A DNA stretch of 64,000 bases. Origin: Forficula auricularia (Eukaryota; Arthropoda; Insecta; Dermaptera; Forficulidae). The notes under the pieces were generated by a model. The model ran no database searches. It was not told the DNA's origin and saw only the letters and a list, made by a program, of their open reading frames with translations. The number at the start of each line of letters is the position of its first letter. The stretch's first letter is position 1. The position numbers and the translations under genes are program-made. Positions 43,495 through 54,362 of this stretch are shown in pieces. The stretch spans positions 11,132,572 through 11,196,571 of the forward strand of contig JALMQS010000070.1 of the NCBI GenBank assembly GCA_024734495.1. The letters are read 5' to 3'.

Positions 43495-43620
43495 GGGGGG
43501 GGTCAGATAGGCTAGGCGGTAGCGTGACAGCGAGCTAACCAGGGGACCCGGGTTCGAATCCGACTCGAGGCATCCAGCCAAAATCTGACCACCGGGGGTA
43601 GAGACAAATTTAAAAAAAAT
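43495..43620 (+). mobile_element. tRNA-derived SINE
   Basis: The B box ggttcgaatcc (43551-43561) and the A-box-like taggctaggcggtagcgtg, followed by an A-rich end (aaatttaaaaaaaat), indicate a tRNA-type SINE different from those at 12536 and 17062. The A-box spacing is short, so the head is partly degraded. Confidence 0.55.
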
Positions 43621-43639
43621 ATAACTAGTGAGAGATCAA

Positions 43640-43890
43640 ATCGTCAAGCCATAAACTCCCTGAAATAATGATTTTCATCAAAATCGTCAGATCTCTTTTA
43701 TATAGATACTATATAATCGTTTTCTCGAAAACAGTTTTAACGATTTTGATTAAAATCACAGATTCGGGAGTTTTTTGGGTTGACAAATCGATCTGTCATG
43801 GTGTCATCTTCTAGTAACTTTAATTTGATTATTTTTTTTAATTAAAGTACTTATTCACAGATGGGCGAGTCAATATAAATGTATAATTAA
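43640..43890 (+). mobile_element. Helitron-like 5' part
   Basis: The block tcgaaaacagttttaacgat...gggttgacaaatcgatctgtc with gtaactttaatttgatt matches the 5' halves at 4840-5000 and 56900-57020. The 3' half is absent. Confidence 0.5.
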
Positions 43891-44069
43891 TGTTTATTAC
43901 TAGTATAACAAAGATATTTCATAACATCACAATTAATCATTCTCTTCCTCAATCTTGCATAATTAAAAAAATTGAAATTGTAAATAAAACGAAAATTTTT
44001 TTTCACTTTTTCCAAGATATTTCATTTAAAATGTCCAAACTAGCTGTTTACTTACCAGCAGAATATATT

Positions 44070-45470
44070 GCCTTTTTAACCGACTTCAAAAAAGGAGGAG
44101 GTTCTCTATTCGACTGAATTTGTTTTTTTGTGTCTATGTTACCTCATATTTCTGCCAATTGTGAACCGATTATGATGATTTTTTTGCATTTGGTTCAGTC
44201 TAGCTTCCGATTGGTCATTTTATATTCCTCTTGTTTAAAATATTGTATGAATTTATTTATTATTATGATTAAATGCGTAAAAAGCAGGGGCGTAGCTACC
44301 GCTATAGTAGTTGTAGCAATAACACAGGGCCTACTTTAGATATATAGCTGTTAAAGCTTGTATTTTTAACCGACTTCAAAAAAGGAGGAGGTTCTCAATT
44401 CGACTGAATTTTTTTTTGTGTCTATTTTACCTGATATCTTCGGTTGTGAACCGATTTTGATGATTTTTTTTCATTGGGTTCAGTATAGTTTCCGATTGTC
44501 TCGTTTTTTGTCGTTGGTATTGGACCTTTTTTTGTTATGTTTGTTCAGCCATTACTTTTTTGTTTATGAACCGATTTGAATGATTCTTTCTGCGTTTGGA
44601 TCAGTATAGCTCAAGATAGTCAAGATAACTATTTATTTATTTTATGTATGTTCAGCGAGAACTTTTTGCCACATGGACCGATTTTGATGATTCTTTTTTT
44701 ATTGGAAAGAGAGTACCTTAGGGGTAGTCCCATATTAATTTGGTCAAGTTCTGAAGATATGATCAATGACGAAATAACGTAAATCTCCAATTCTTATGAG
44801 AAAATAATCGAAATTATAATAAATAAAATCTATTATAAAAAAAAATCTTAAAACATTCATTTAAACCACGCAAACGTTTCGAGAGAATTTCTATATTTAT
44901 GAATTGAATTTTATTATCATTATCTGATTCATTCGCCCGACGCTTTCTCTTACGAGATTCATACAAGGTATTATCTTAAGTCACTATTAATAACATCACT
45001 AAAAAGAGAAAAATAAAAACAATTTTTATAAAAAAAAAAATAAAAACAACTTCAAAAAAATTAAATGCAACAAATAAAATAATAAGAACTTAAAAATCAA
45101 ATAAAATACACTAAAAGGTATAAAATAATTATTATCTTATTTAGTTACAACTAAACGACGAAATATTAACATGAAATTACTTTTTGAAGTCGGTGCTAAA
45201 CATATATATATTATGAATCGCACTCGACGGATCTTATTTAGTACGTTTATCGGGTACGCTCGCTTATAGGTATAGTTTGTTTGGCACCGACTTCAAAAAA
45301 GTAATTTCATGCTAATATTTTGTGGTTTAGTTGTAACTAAATAAGATAATTATTTTATACCTTTTAGTGTATTTTATTTTATTTTTAAGTTATTATTATT
45401 TTATTTGTTGCATTTAGTTTTTTAAAGTCGGTTTTATTTATTTTTTTATAAAAATTATAATAAATACACT
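44070..45470 (+). mobile_element. CCGACTTC element, long form
   Basis: Two copies of the left terminal block (ttaaccgacttcaaaaaagg, 44077 and about 44368) precede repeated accgattttgatgatt motifs, the cattcgcccgacgctttctc block and the full foldback at 45010-45440 ending tttaaagtcggtttta. The inverse copy is at 54440-55870. A hAT-like end, caggggcgtagctacc, sits at 44285 between the two left blocks. No coding region remains. Confidence 0.55.
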
Positions 45471-45829
45471 CAACCATCTAAAAATCAAATCATTTAAAAT
45501 ACTCCTAATTTAATTTCATATAAGGTAGAGTTCGATTGAAGTAAAAGTGTCGTGGGTATTAAACTGGCTCTCCGAGAAGGTTAACTAACATCCATCCTCA
45601 AGGACAAATAAATACCCCACCCTATAAAAGTCAAAAAACACTCGATAAATGTCAATTGCTTTGTAAATTTATATTTGGAACCGTTACCGAGTTTTTTTTT
45701 CGAGTGCTGAATATACATTTATTTAAAGGGAAAATTATTCATCTATCCTTGTATTTATAAAAAAAAATGTTATATTTATTGAAGCTATTAATTATTTTAC
45801 TAGAAACATTTACTTTTTGGTGACGAACT
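45471..45829. other. Unassigned DNA
   Basis: No feature recognised. Confidence 0.4.
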
Positions 45830-46473
45830 GGTAATATTTCAATGGCAAATTAATGAAAAGGCAGCCCAATCATAATGAAAAATACAATTCCCAATAAAAA
45901 AAATTCATGTCATTTTCATACTCAAAGCAAAATAGCGTTCCAATAAGTTTCCTTTATTCGGAATTTTATTTTAAATTATCCTTTGGTTGCCTTTCCATCT
46001 ATTGTTCATTGAAATATTACATGTTCGTTTCCGAGGATCTTCCTTCTTTTTTCCTATTATTTATTGGAGGAGGACTGGTAGAATTTTAATAAAAAATTGA
46101 TGGAAAGACAGGCCCGAGGATATTTAAAAATAAAATTCCGAATAAAAGAAATATATTTATAATTATTCTTGGGCTGCCTTCCATCAATTCTCCATTGAAA
46201 TTTTACCAGTTTTCTCCAATAAATAATAGGAAAAAAAGGGAGAATAATCCTAGGAAGCTGATGGAATTTCAATGAAGAATTGATGGAAGGGCAGCCTGAG
46301 AATAATTAAAAATAAAAATCAGAATAATAGAAATATATTTTTAATTATTCTTAGGCTGACCCTCTATCAATTTTCCATTGAAATTCTACCAGTCCATCTC
46401 CAGTAAATAATACTATATATAAGAGCCTAGATTAATTTGTAACAATGCTAAGAGAATTTTCTTTAAAAAATTA

Positions 46474-46552
46474 CCCTCTTGCCTAGAATCGAGCCGACGA
46501 ACTCTTGGACTAAGGGCACTGCAGCTCTAGCCATTACACCAATGCAACATTA
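46474..46552 (-). mobile_element. tRNA-derived SINE head, minus strand
   Basis: On the minus strand, ttggtgtaatggctagagct (A-box region) and gtcggctcgattctagg (B-box region) are spaced as in tRNA. The cloverleaf is imperfect and no CCA-proximal acceptor pairing is convincing, so a real tRNA is unlikely. Confidence 0.5.
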
Positions 46553-46859
46553 ATATTTATATCTTGATTTCTGTTACTAAAACTATATATTTTTGATTTA
46601 GACTTTGTGTCGAGATAATATTGTATTCATTTGAACTCGAATGAAAATGAAAAAATCACCAATAGATTTTAAATTAAGAAACATTAAATATATATTAATT
46701 AACGAGGCAAATTTGAAATATAATTGTCAGCTCGGATTTTAAACTGATGGCTCCAATCGATTTTCATTAATCAGGCAAATATGAAATATAATTGTAATTT
46801 GGACTCGAATTTTGAAATGAAAGACTCCAATTCATTTTAAATTAAGAAACATTAAATAT

Positions 46860-47095
46860 ATTGATAATTATTCCTTCCCCCCCCCCTCGCCACTCAAAAA
46901 TTAAAGAGGCGATACTTTTAAGAGACGATGTATTTTCGGTAGTTTACGGGTATACATTTGGACTGTGGTTTTTTAAGAGGAATAATATTTTTGGACCGAG
47001 ACGCTGCCCGCCAGAGCACCAGCCCAGAGGGCCGAGCTTCGAGCGGCGTGCCGACGGCACGCCCGGAAAGCTTCGTATAGGATTTATATAGGGGA
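46860..47095. other. GC-rich patch of unknown origin
   Basis: 46997-47075 is far GC-richer than its neighbours, with cgagcggcgtgccgacgg and a hairpin cgtgccgacggcacg. Frames of 76 and 92 codons cross it on either strand but match nothing I know. It may be a fragment of a foreign element or of a GC-rich gene. Confidence 0.35.
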
Positions 47096-47838
47096 AAGCC
47101 TCGGAAACGAGCTGATGAATTTCAATGAAGAATTGATGGAAAGGCAGCCTAAGTATAATTAAAAATAAAAATTCAAATAAAAGAAATATATTTTTAATTA
47201 TTCTTCGGCTGCTCTCTATCAATTTTCCATTGAAATTCTACCAGTCCATCTCCAGTAAATAATAGGAAAAAGCAGGCGAAAGCCTCGGAAACGAGCTGAT
47301 TGAATTTCAATGAAGAATTGGATGGAAAGGCATCCAAAAAAGGCAATTAAAAAATTAAAATCCGAATAAAAATAAATATATTTTTAATTATTCTTGTAGC
47401 TGCCTTCCATTAATTCTCCATTGGAACTCTACCAGTCCGTCTCCAGTAAATAAGAGGAAAAAAGCAGAGGCGAAAGCCTCGGAAACGAGCTGATTGAATT
47501 TCAATGAAGAATTAATGGAAAGGCATCCAAAAAAGGCAATTAAAAAATTAAAATCCGAATAAAATAAATATATTTTTTAATTATTTTTGTGCTGCCTTTC
47601 CACTACCCTCCATTGGAACTCTACCAGTCCGTCTCCAGTAAATAAGAGGAAAAAAGGAGGGAAGATTCTCGGAAACGAGCTGATAGAATTTCAATGAAGA
47701 ATTTATTGAAAGGCAGCCCAAGGGTAATAAAAAATAAAATTCCCAATATCTGTGGCTAACTTGCTATAACAACAAAACGAATTTTTCTATATCCATTCGA
47801 GTTAAGAAATATCAGACAAAATATCTCTAATTAAAAGA

Positions 47839-47873
47839 CTGATGATGAAGGTAAAACCTTTGAAATTATAATC
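47839..47873 (+). ncRNA. Hammerhead-ribozyme-like motif with compensatory change
   Basis: CTGATGA (47839-47845), extra T, stem II GAAGG/CCTTT (last pair G-U) with TAAAA loop, GAAA (47862-47865), T-TATA-A, then ATC (47871-47873). Relative to 37688-37719 and 38069-38103 the stem III pair C-G has become T-A, which keeps pairing. The flanks (ttaaaaga on the left, tttaac on the right) allow three stem I pairs. Confidence 0.45.
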
Positions 47874-47889
47874 TTTAACAAATAAATTA

Positions 47890-48326
47890 TATTATATAAA
47901 GATCATTGGCGTGCGATCCATGGATGCTGTGAATGCAGAGGATCCCTAAAATTCCAAACATTTAGAGTATTTTCATAAATCCAGGAGAATCTTTAAATTT
48001 TCAAATTATTATCCATTATTTCAAATATTTCTATAAAAAACATTTTTGTTTTGAAAAGTATATTGGTTCTCAAAATGAAATAAAATTGTTGCATAGTTTC
48101 AAGGGGCAATTAATATGAACTATTTTCGAAAAGGGTGCAGTTAGAAGGTTTGAAGTCCCTGTCTTGTTATCTTCCAGTTCAAGCATGTCAAAGAAATTCC
48201 TGACTAGTTTTAGTCGAATAAAAATTGTTCTATCTCAGGAATGATTAAAATAGTAAGAATACAAAAAAGGGGATCTCTGGACTAATCCATTTCTAAGAAC
48301 TCTCACTATATAAGATCGGAAATTAC
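47890..48326. other. Unassigned DNA with possible hAT end
   Basis: cattggcgtgcgatccatgg at 47906 resembles a hAT terminus, but no partner end or octamer duplication is found. The rest is unassigned. Confidence 0.35.
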
Positions 48327-48329
48327 TAA

Positions 48330-48480
48330 GGGCCAGTTGTAAGTCGGTTTGTAAAGTCTTTGTTAAAGTTAACAAAGGGTAAAACCTTAAATTTCACCTT
48401 ATGCCCGGCGGGATGGCCAATCATATGAAAGTGCGTATCATCTTTAACAAATACTTTACAAACCGACATACAACTGGCCC
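48330..48480. mobile_element. PIF/Harbinger-type MITE with TAA target duplication
   Basis: The left end gggccagttgtaagtcggtt and the right end aaccgacatacaactggccc are inverted repeats. TAA flanks both sides (48327-48329 and 48481-48483), the Harbinger target. Total length 151 bp. Related to 24476-24670. Confidence 0.85.
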
Positions 48481-48483
48481 TAA

Positions 48484-49660
48484 GAGTGTTATTGACAGGT
48501 CATAGCTTGCTTATAACATAGAATTAGGAGAAATTTAAGATTTTCTTATAAGACAGGCTGATTCATTGTGGAAGATGATCGATTTCCATCTCAGGGTCAG
48601 TAGAGTTTAAGTCACAAGATTTAATTTCTGCCTCCTACCCTCACTCACACAAAGCAAATCCGTTTGGGGCGAAGGTCCCGAAATGTATTTTTTTTTTAAT
48701 ATATTTTTAAATTTTAACAATGACGAAAATGATGCCGTATACGATGAAATTTTCAAAAAATAGGAAGATTGATAGCGAGTATACGCCAGCGGAATTGGTA
48801 TAAATGAATATAACACACGTTTAGGAGATGTAATTTAATGTTTAATATAAATAGTTAATAAAGAGAATGTACACGTTGCAATATAAGGTTGTATTATGTC
48901 AGAACAAAGGATACTCATAGAACCATAGAAGTAATATAAAAAGATAGGACAGACAGACGGACTGACACTTCTGTATGCTTACGCCATCTCGCGGATTGAC
49001 GGTACTTTTTTGGACAGCATCCCCTGGTTGAAAAGTCACCAACCGACACTGATCACGATATTAATAATATATAGAAATGAAAAATTAAAATTTTTTGAGT
49101 AAATTTAAATATGTTTTGCAGAGCTTGTCTTCTAATTGTTAATAGTAATACCTAGATACATTATTCACGTCAAATAAATAAATATAACATGTTCCGGAAA
49201 ACAAACAAGAGTACCTACAATATTAATAATTAAAAGTCACATAGAATGACATTTATTATATTAAAAATATTTGGCAAGTTAAAAGCATTTTTTTGTAGGT
49301 ATCTAATTTGATCATCAAAGTAAAGGCTCATAATTATAATTTTGGCTACCCTTTGGAGAGTCATCGTCTCGGAGAGAAGGTATTTCGTATTATAACAGTT
49401 TGTGCGTCCCAGGCTTGTTATTCAATCAATATCAGCCAGGCCTGAACTATAAATTGACATTGGCTTAAACCAACCATCAACAGCTGGCTAATTCAAATTT
49501 ACATTGAGGCGTTACTTTTCAATGTTTAAATTCTAGGAAAAAGCAACAACTTTTCGACACTTGGTACGCTCTTGACAAAAGCGATTTACTTTTTTTTTTT
49601 TTTTAAATAGCGAAGGCTAATAAATAAATAATGTATATAAAACTAATACGAATCTAGAAA
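48484..49660. other. Unassigned DNA, possibly an old LTR
   Basis: 48830-49035 has moderate complexity, an aataaa signal at about 48859 and gacagacagacggactgac near 48948. It could be a solo LTR, but neither boundary nor duplication is visible. The rest is AT-rich. Confidence 0.3.
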
Positions 49661-49664
49661 CATT

Positions 49665-49955
49665 TATTTAATCAACTGGTGTGTTCACCCCACGACTTTC
49701 ACATTTTCATTTATTTGAAGTCATCGCGACACTACTAATTTACACCCTCTTACTTTATTTCGTTTTTTTTTGGATTTTCTCAAAATCGTAAGAGCCGTTT
49801 TTGAGAATATCAAAATAAAAAACGAAAAATCTTTCCTGTAAATGTCCACTTCCGGTCTTCCGATTTCAACCTAAAGCATGATGTCGTTCTAGCCTATATC
49901 AACTTAAGTTTCGAATTTCGTATCTCTGAGACTTATGGTTGCGAAACGCAGGGGG
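49665..49955 (+). repeat. Family C repeat
   Basis: It starts atttaatcaactggtgtgtt, includes ccacgactttcacattttc, and ends gttgcgaaacgcaggggg, matching 23940-24475 and 11978-12350. Confidence 0.55.
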
Positions 49956-50150
49956 ACAAAACAATTATTATGTCGAAAAATATAATTTTTTCGATGTTCA
50001 CTTATTAGGGCTTTTTTTGTAGTCCGAAATTCCATTTTTTTAATCAAAATAGTTTCAGCTGATTTTGAGCTATATTGAAATAAAGAAGGAAAGAAACGCT
50101 TTTTTCATGCACGATTAAAATACTTGACCATACACTGTATGGTAAAGTAA
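49956..50150 (+). repeat. Family A remnant (right end)
   Basis: From gacaaaacaattattatgtc to cttgaccatacactgtatgg. It joins family C directly. Confidence 0.5.
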
Positions 50151-50600
50151 AAATATGTATATTCAATGATAAATTCAGAAATTAGAGCAAGAAAAATTGT
50201 GAAAAAAAACTAATGAAACGAAACGATGATTCGTGAAATGAAACTCGATTCTGTTGGAGCTTAAAGAAATTTTTCATTTCACTTACTCTTACAGCAGTCA
50301 GAATTTGTGTTGCTAAAAAGTCGATGAACATTTCTTTGGCGGGAGAAGCAAGTACACTCCTGTTTGGTCCTAGGTGCCGGATACAAATTTTAAAATGTTT
50401 AAGAAAATATTATTATTAATCCTTATTTCAATGCTCCATCAACCCCTACGTAATAAGGGCTTCATTGCCAAGTCAAAATATGTCAAATTAAAAAAATATA
50501 TTTGATGATAAATTCAAAAATTAGAATAAGAAAAATTGTCTAACTGTATGTAACTAAATGAAACTCGATTCTGTTTCTTTTTTTATTTGACCTACTCTAA
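50151..50600. other. Unassigned DNA
   Basis: Two loose direct copies of aaattcagaaattagagcaag-like text near 50172 and 50513 suggest a local duplication of about 340 bp. No gene is evident. Confidence 0.35.
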
Positions 50601-50658
50601 GGGCCGGTTCTATGTCGCAAAGTAAATGCTTTTTACAACTAACAAAGGGTAGATGGTA
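50601..50658 (+). mobile_element. Harbinger-type MITE, left end only
   Basis: gggccggttctatgtcgcaa with agtaaatgctttttac and aactaacaaagggtagatgg follows TAA. It is cut at about 50658, where the CCGACTTC foldback begins. Confidence 0.6.
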
Positions 50659-50662
50659 TAAT

Positions 50663-51340
50663 TTTTTAAGAAAAAATAAAGCCAACTTCAAAAAAATTAA
50701 ATGCAACAAATAAATAAGATATAAAATAATTATTATCCTATTTAGTTACAACTAAAAGACGAAATATTAACATGAAATTACTTTTTGAAGTCGGTGCCAA
50801 ACAAACTATACATATAAGCGAGCGTACCCGCCAAACGTACTAAGTAAGATCCGTCGAGTGCGATTCATAAAATGTATATGTTTGGCACCGACTTCAAAAA
50901 GTAATTTCATGTTAATATTTCGTCGATTAGTTGTTTATGCCTTTTAGTGTATTTTATTTGTTGCATTTAATTTTTTGAAGTCGGTTTTATTTTTTCCTTA
51001 AAAATTATTTTTATTTTCTCTTTTTAGTGATGTTATTAATAGTGACTTAATATAATACCTTGCATGCAAAATATTTTATTTATTATAATTTCGATTATTT
51101 GGTCATAAGAATTGGAGATTTACGTTATTTCGTCGTTGATCATATCATCAGAACTTGACAAAATTAATATGGCACCAACCCTAAGATACCACCTTTCCAA
51201 TAAAAAAAGAATCATTGAAATCGGTTCATAAACAAAGAAGTTAGGCCTGAACAAACCTAACAAAAAAGGTCTAATGCCAATGAAAAAAAAACTGGTTCAA
51301 TCGGAAGGTAGACTGAACCCGCCGCATTTATTTTTTATTA
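50663..51340. mobile_element. CCGACTTC element, partial
   Basis: The foldback part (50663-51005, with the centre in the opposite orientation to 1150-1550) is followed by the inverted left-terminal repeats (accaatatgg...aatcattgaaatcggttca) up to gaaggtagactgaacccg. The terminal ccgacttc block on this side is missing. Confidence 0.55.
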
Positions 51341-51389
51341 AAGGAACTATTTTGTTTTTAATTTCCCAGTGATAAAGGGAGAATATGAG

Positions 51390-51565
51390 GGTTGAAGGAG
51401 TTATATCAGCCAAAGTAGGGTTGCACAAAAACGTTTCGCCGTAAATTTATCAGGACAGCTTCAGAAATATAAAAATCGTTGTAATATTAGTAAATATCAT
51501 TATTACCATTATTATTGTACCCGGTGGATCCCTACTTTGGCTGATATAACTCCTTGAACCCAGTG
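51390..51565. repeat. Inverted pair around a GAAACG motif
   Basis: ttgaaggagttatatcagcc (about 51393) recurs inverted as ggctgatataactccttgaa at about 51540. Between them on the minus strand is cggcgaaacgttt with a short GCTG/CGGC stem, but the CTGANGA box is incomplete. Confidence 0.5.
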
Positions 51566-52319
51566 AATATCATCACAGCCATGATCTCCAACAACATTCA
51601 TACATCGGAGAATATATATCCTGAAGCGTCTAGATTTTTAATTAAACCTTCCTAGATTGTTCTATAAAAGATTTATATTTATTTATTTACTTAATTAAAC
51701 AATCAATAAATTATCTTCAACATAGCTATTATATACTTCCTAAATAAATCAAATGCTTATGGTTGTAACTTTTGCGCAGGTAAGAGAACCCGAACACTAA
51801 CGGAAATGCCCGAAGACATTTTGACAAACCTATCTATATATCATGTGACCAAAAACTAAGGCGATATATTGAGGGACGATTTTTCTGACCTTCTTTTCTT
51901 GGTAAAAACGCTAATTAAAAAAAAATGTAATTTAAAACATGAAAATTGCATTCAGCAAACTAATTTTCTAATAATCTGTTAACTTAATTATATTTTATGA
52001 GGTAAAAAGTCGCATTTTTTTATTGTTCATTTGACAAGTTAATGTAAAGTATATTTGACGGATTTAATTTTATAATATATACTTAAAGCTAATTTACAAT
52101 TTTCCACCTACACAGAATGAAATTAGAAATTAATTTTATTAGCAAAACTCCCAAGAGTGTAACTAACATAACGATTATTGATTAATGTATAAATAAATTA
52201 TGTTTAATTTTTTTTACTTAGAAACTATATAGAGAAGGTAATTAGAGCTAAAGTGCGTCATAGAAATTGTAATGTCTCACTAACTAAAGTCTAAAACAAA
52301 TAAAATATTAAAATTGATT
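51566..52319. other. Unassigned AT-rich DNA
   Basis: No recognised feature. Confidence 0.4.
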
Positions 52320-53613
52320 TTTGAATTCTTTTAGAACCACATAGCGCCTTATTTTATTGAAATTTTAACACCATGTTGGGGTTTTTGGTTCAACAATTCT
52401 ATATGTCAGGGTCTCATCTTCGAGTAACTTTAATTTGATTGGTATTTTCATAATCCCAGCTGGGTGAGTAAATAAAAATGAGCAATTAATTTTTGTCAAT
52501 TTCATTTTAATAATTAATTGACCTTTTCAATTTTAAAACCCTCTAATATTTTATTACAAATATTATTATATAATAAAATTAGTAAATTTAATTAATTGGT
52601 GGTATTTCCTATTCAAGACAGAGTGGTGGTCCTTCCTTCTTCAGAGAACATATATAGTAAAAGGATCAAGGATGGAACCTCCTATATATGAATATTATTT
52701 TTAAATGCAAAAGTTTATTTCATATTATATAATAAAATTAGTAAATTTAATTAATTGGTGGTATTTCCTATTCAAGACAGAGTGGTGGTCCTTCCTTCTT
52801 CAGAGAACATATATGGTAAAAGGATCAAGGATGGAACCTCCTATATATGAATATTATTTTTAATTGCAAAAGTTTATTTCATATTATATAATAAAATTAG
52901 TAAATTTAATTAATTGGTGGTATTTTCTATTGAAGACAGAGTGGTGGTCCTTCCTTCTTCAGAGAATATATGGTAAAAGGATCAAGGATGGAACCTCCTA
53001 TATATGAATATTATTTTTAATTGCAAAAGTTTATTTCATATTATATAATAAAATTAGTAAATTTAATTAATTGTTGGTATTTTCTATTGAAGACAGAGTG
53101 GTGGTCCTTCCTTCTTCAGAGTATATGGTAAAAAGATCAAGGTTGGAACCTCCTATAAATGAATATTATTTTTAATTGCAAAAGTTTATTTCATATTATA
53201 TAATAAAATTAGTAAATTTAATTATATTGTTGGTATTTTCTATTGAAGACAGAGTGGTGGTCCTTCCTTCTTCAGAGTATATGGTAAAAGGATCAAGGAT
53301 GGAACCTCCTAAATATAAATATTATTTTTAATTACAAAAGTTTATTTCATATTATATAATAAAATTAGTAAATTTAATTAATTGTTGGTATTTTCTATTG
53401 AAGACAGAGTGGTGGTCCTTCCTTCTTCAGAGTATATGGTAAAAAGATCAAGGATGGAACCTCCTAGATATAAGTATTATTTTTAATTGCAAAAGTTTAT
53501 TTAAATTTTATTTAATTCAAATAAAAATCGATCCTTTTAAAACCTGAATTTTTAAAATTAAAAATAATATTAATATATTGATTTTAACTAAAGCAAAAAT
53601 TACGCCAGGTACT
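52320..53613 (+). mobile_element. Helitron-like element with six-copy tandem array
   Basis: The 5' block (ttggggtttttggttcaaca, cttcgagtaactttaatttg) is followed by a tandem array, then tcaaataaaaatcgatcctt and a 3' end reading ttacgccaggtac with the hairpin deleted. A central tandem array is a hallmark of HINE/DINE-1-type Helitron relatives. The extreme 5' end is not clear. Confidence 0.6.
52572..53500 (+). repeat. Tandem repeat, six units of about 157 bp
   Basis: aataaaattagtaaatttaa starts at 52572, 52731, 52890, 53047, 53202 and 53358, spacings 159, 159, 157, 155 and 156. Each unit holds gacagagtggtggtccttcc, cttcttcagag and ggatggaacctcct. The units are very similar, so the expansion is recent or homogenised. 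Units become slightly shorter rightward, through loss in the agaacatatatggt part. Confidence 0.85.
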
Positions 53614-54362
53614 ATACAATATATTAAATCTGCAATTTATCGAAAAAGTTTTAATGACATAAAGTTTTTTTTTAATTCATTAAAAAAAGTGTATATTTTT
53701 AAATAATCCTCGACTTACCTTTGGGATTTTATTTTATTTCCCAAGAATTACACACACAGAGACGAGTAAAAAAATCGAGTGTCGATTTACCAAAAATCAA
53801 TTGGAAACTGAATCCAGTCCATTAATCGCGCAATGATGCCTTGCGGGGCTGAGAATTAAATGGAATACTGTTTTGTGAACAGACTCTTTTGTTTATAAAT
53901 ACAATACATTGTTCTTTTATACATACAGCTATATAGATATATACCTATATAATTATCCATTGATTACTTGGATTAGTGTCGATATATACCTATACATGGA
54001 TTTTAACATGTTCTTTACTAAAAATTAATGTATTGTATTTTGTATGGAAAATTATTATTTAAATCTTGTACAACCAACAGCAGTGGCTATTAACATTTTA
54101 AAGCAATTCTGAGGGAAAGATTTTTAAGCATGTTTCCAAAGGTATTATAAACTGAAAATGAAAGGAACGACAATATACCGGGTGTTACCAAATAATGGAT
54201 TCGATTTCAAATTATTGTATTTTTCCAGTGGAGGATTTAGAAATTGTTTCTGAGGAGCACATCAGACATTTTTTTTTTTTATTGGTAAAATTAATATTTT
54301 TTTTAATTTAATCCGCTCTTTGTCTAAAATTTTGGAATTCCAGATTAACCTATTTTTTTTTT
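53614..54362. other. Unassigned AT-rich DNA
   Basis: No recognised feature. Poly-T tracts are present near 54270 and 54350. Confidence 0.4.

Larger units (their letters stand above)
45830..47750. repeat. Complex array, period about 183-193 bp, each unit palindromic
   Basis: cctcggaaacgagctgat recurs near 47099, 47284, 47476 and 47669, and related units extend left to 45840. Each unit contains aatttcaatgaagaattgat and, further on, its inverse ccattgaaattctaccag, so every repeat can fold. The left part is interrupted by a SINE (46474-46552) and other DNA (46560-47095). Frames here are reads through the repeat. Confidence 0.65.

Noticed and set aside
46474..46552. A genuine tRNA gene on the minus strand
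   Set aside because: A- and B-box-like strings are present but acceptor-stem pairing is not convincing. A SINE head is more likely.
48830..49035. A solo LTR
   Set aside because: An AATAAA signal and higher complexity are suggestive, but no TG...CA ends with a target duplication could be located.
51433..51470. Minus-strand CTGAAGCTG...GAAACG as a hammerhead-like motif
   Set aside because: The CTGANGA box is incomplete, because the stem begins before the GA of the core.
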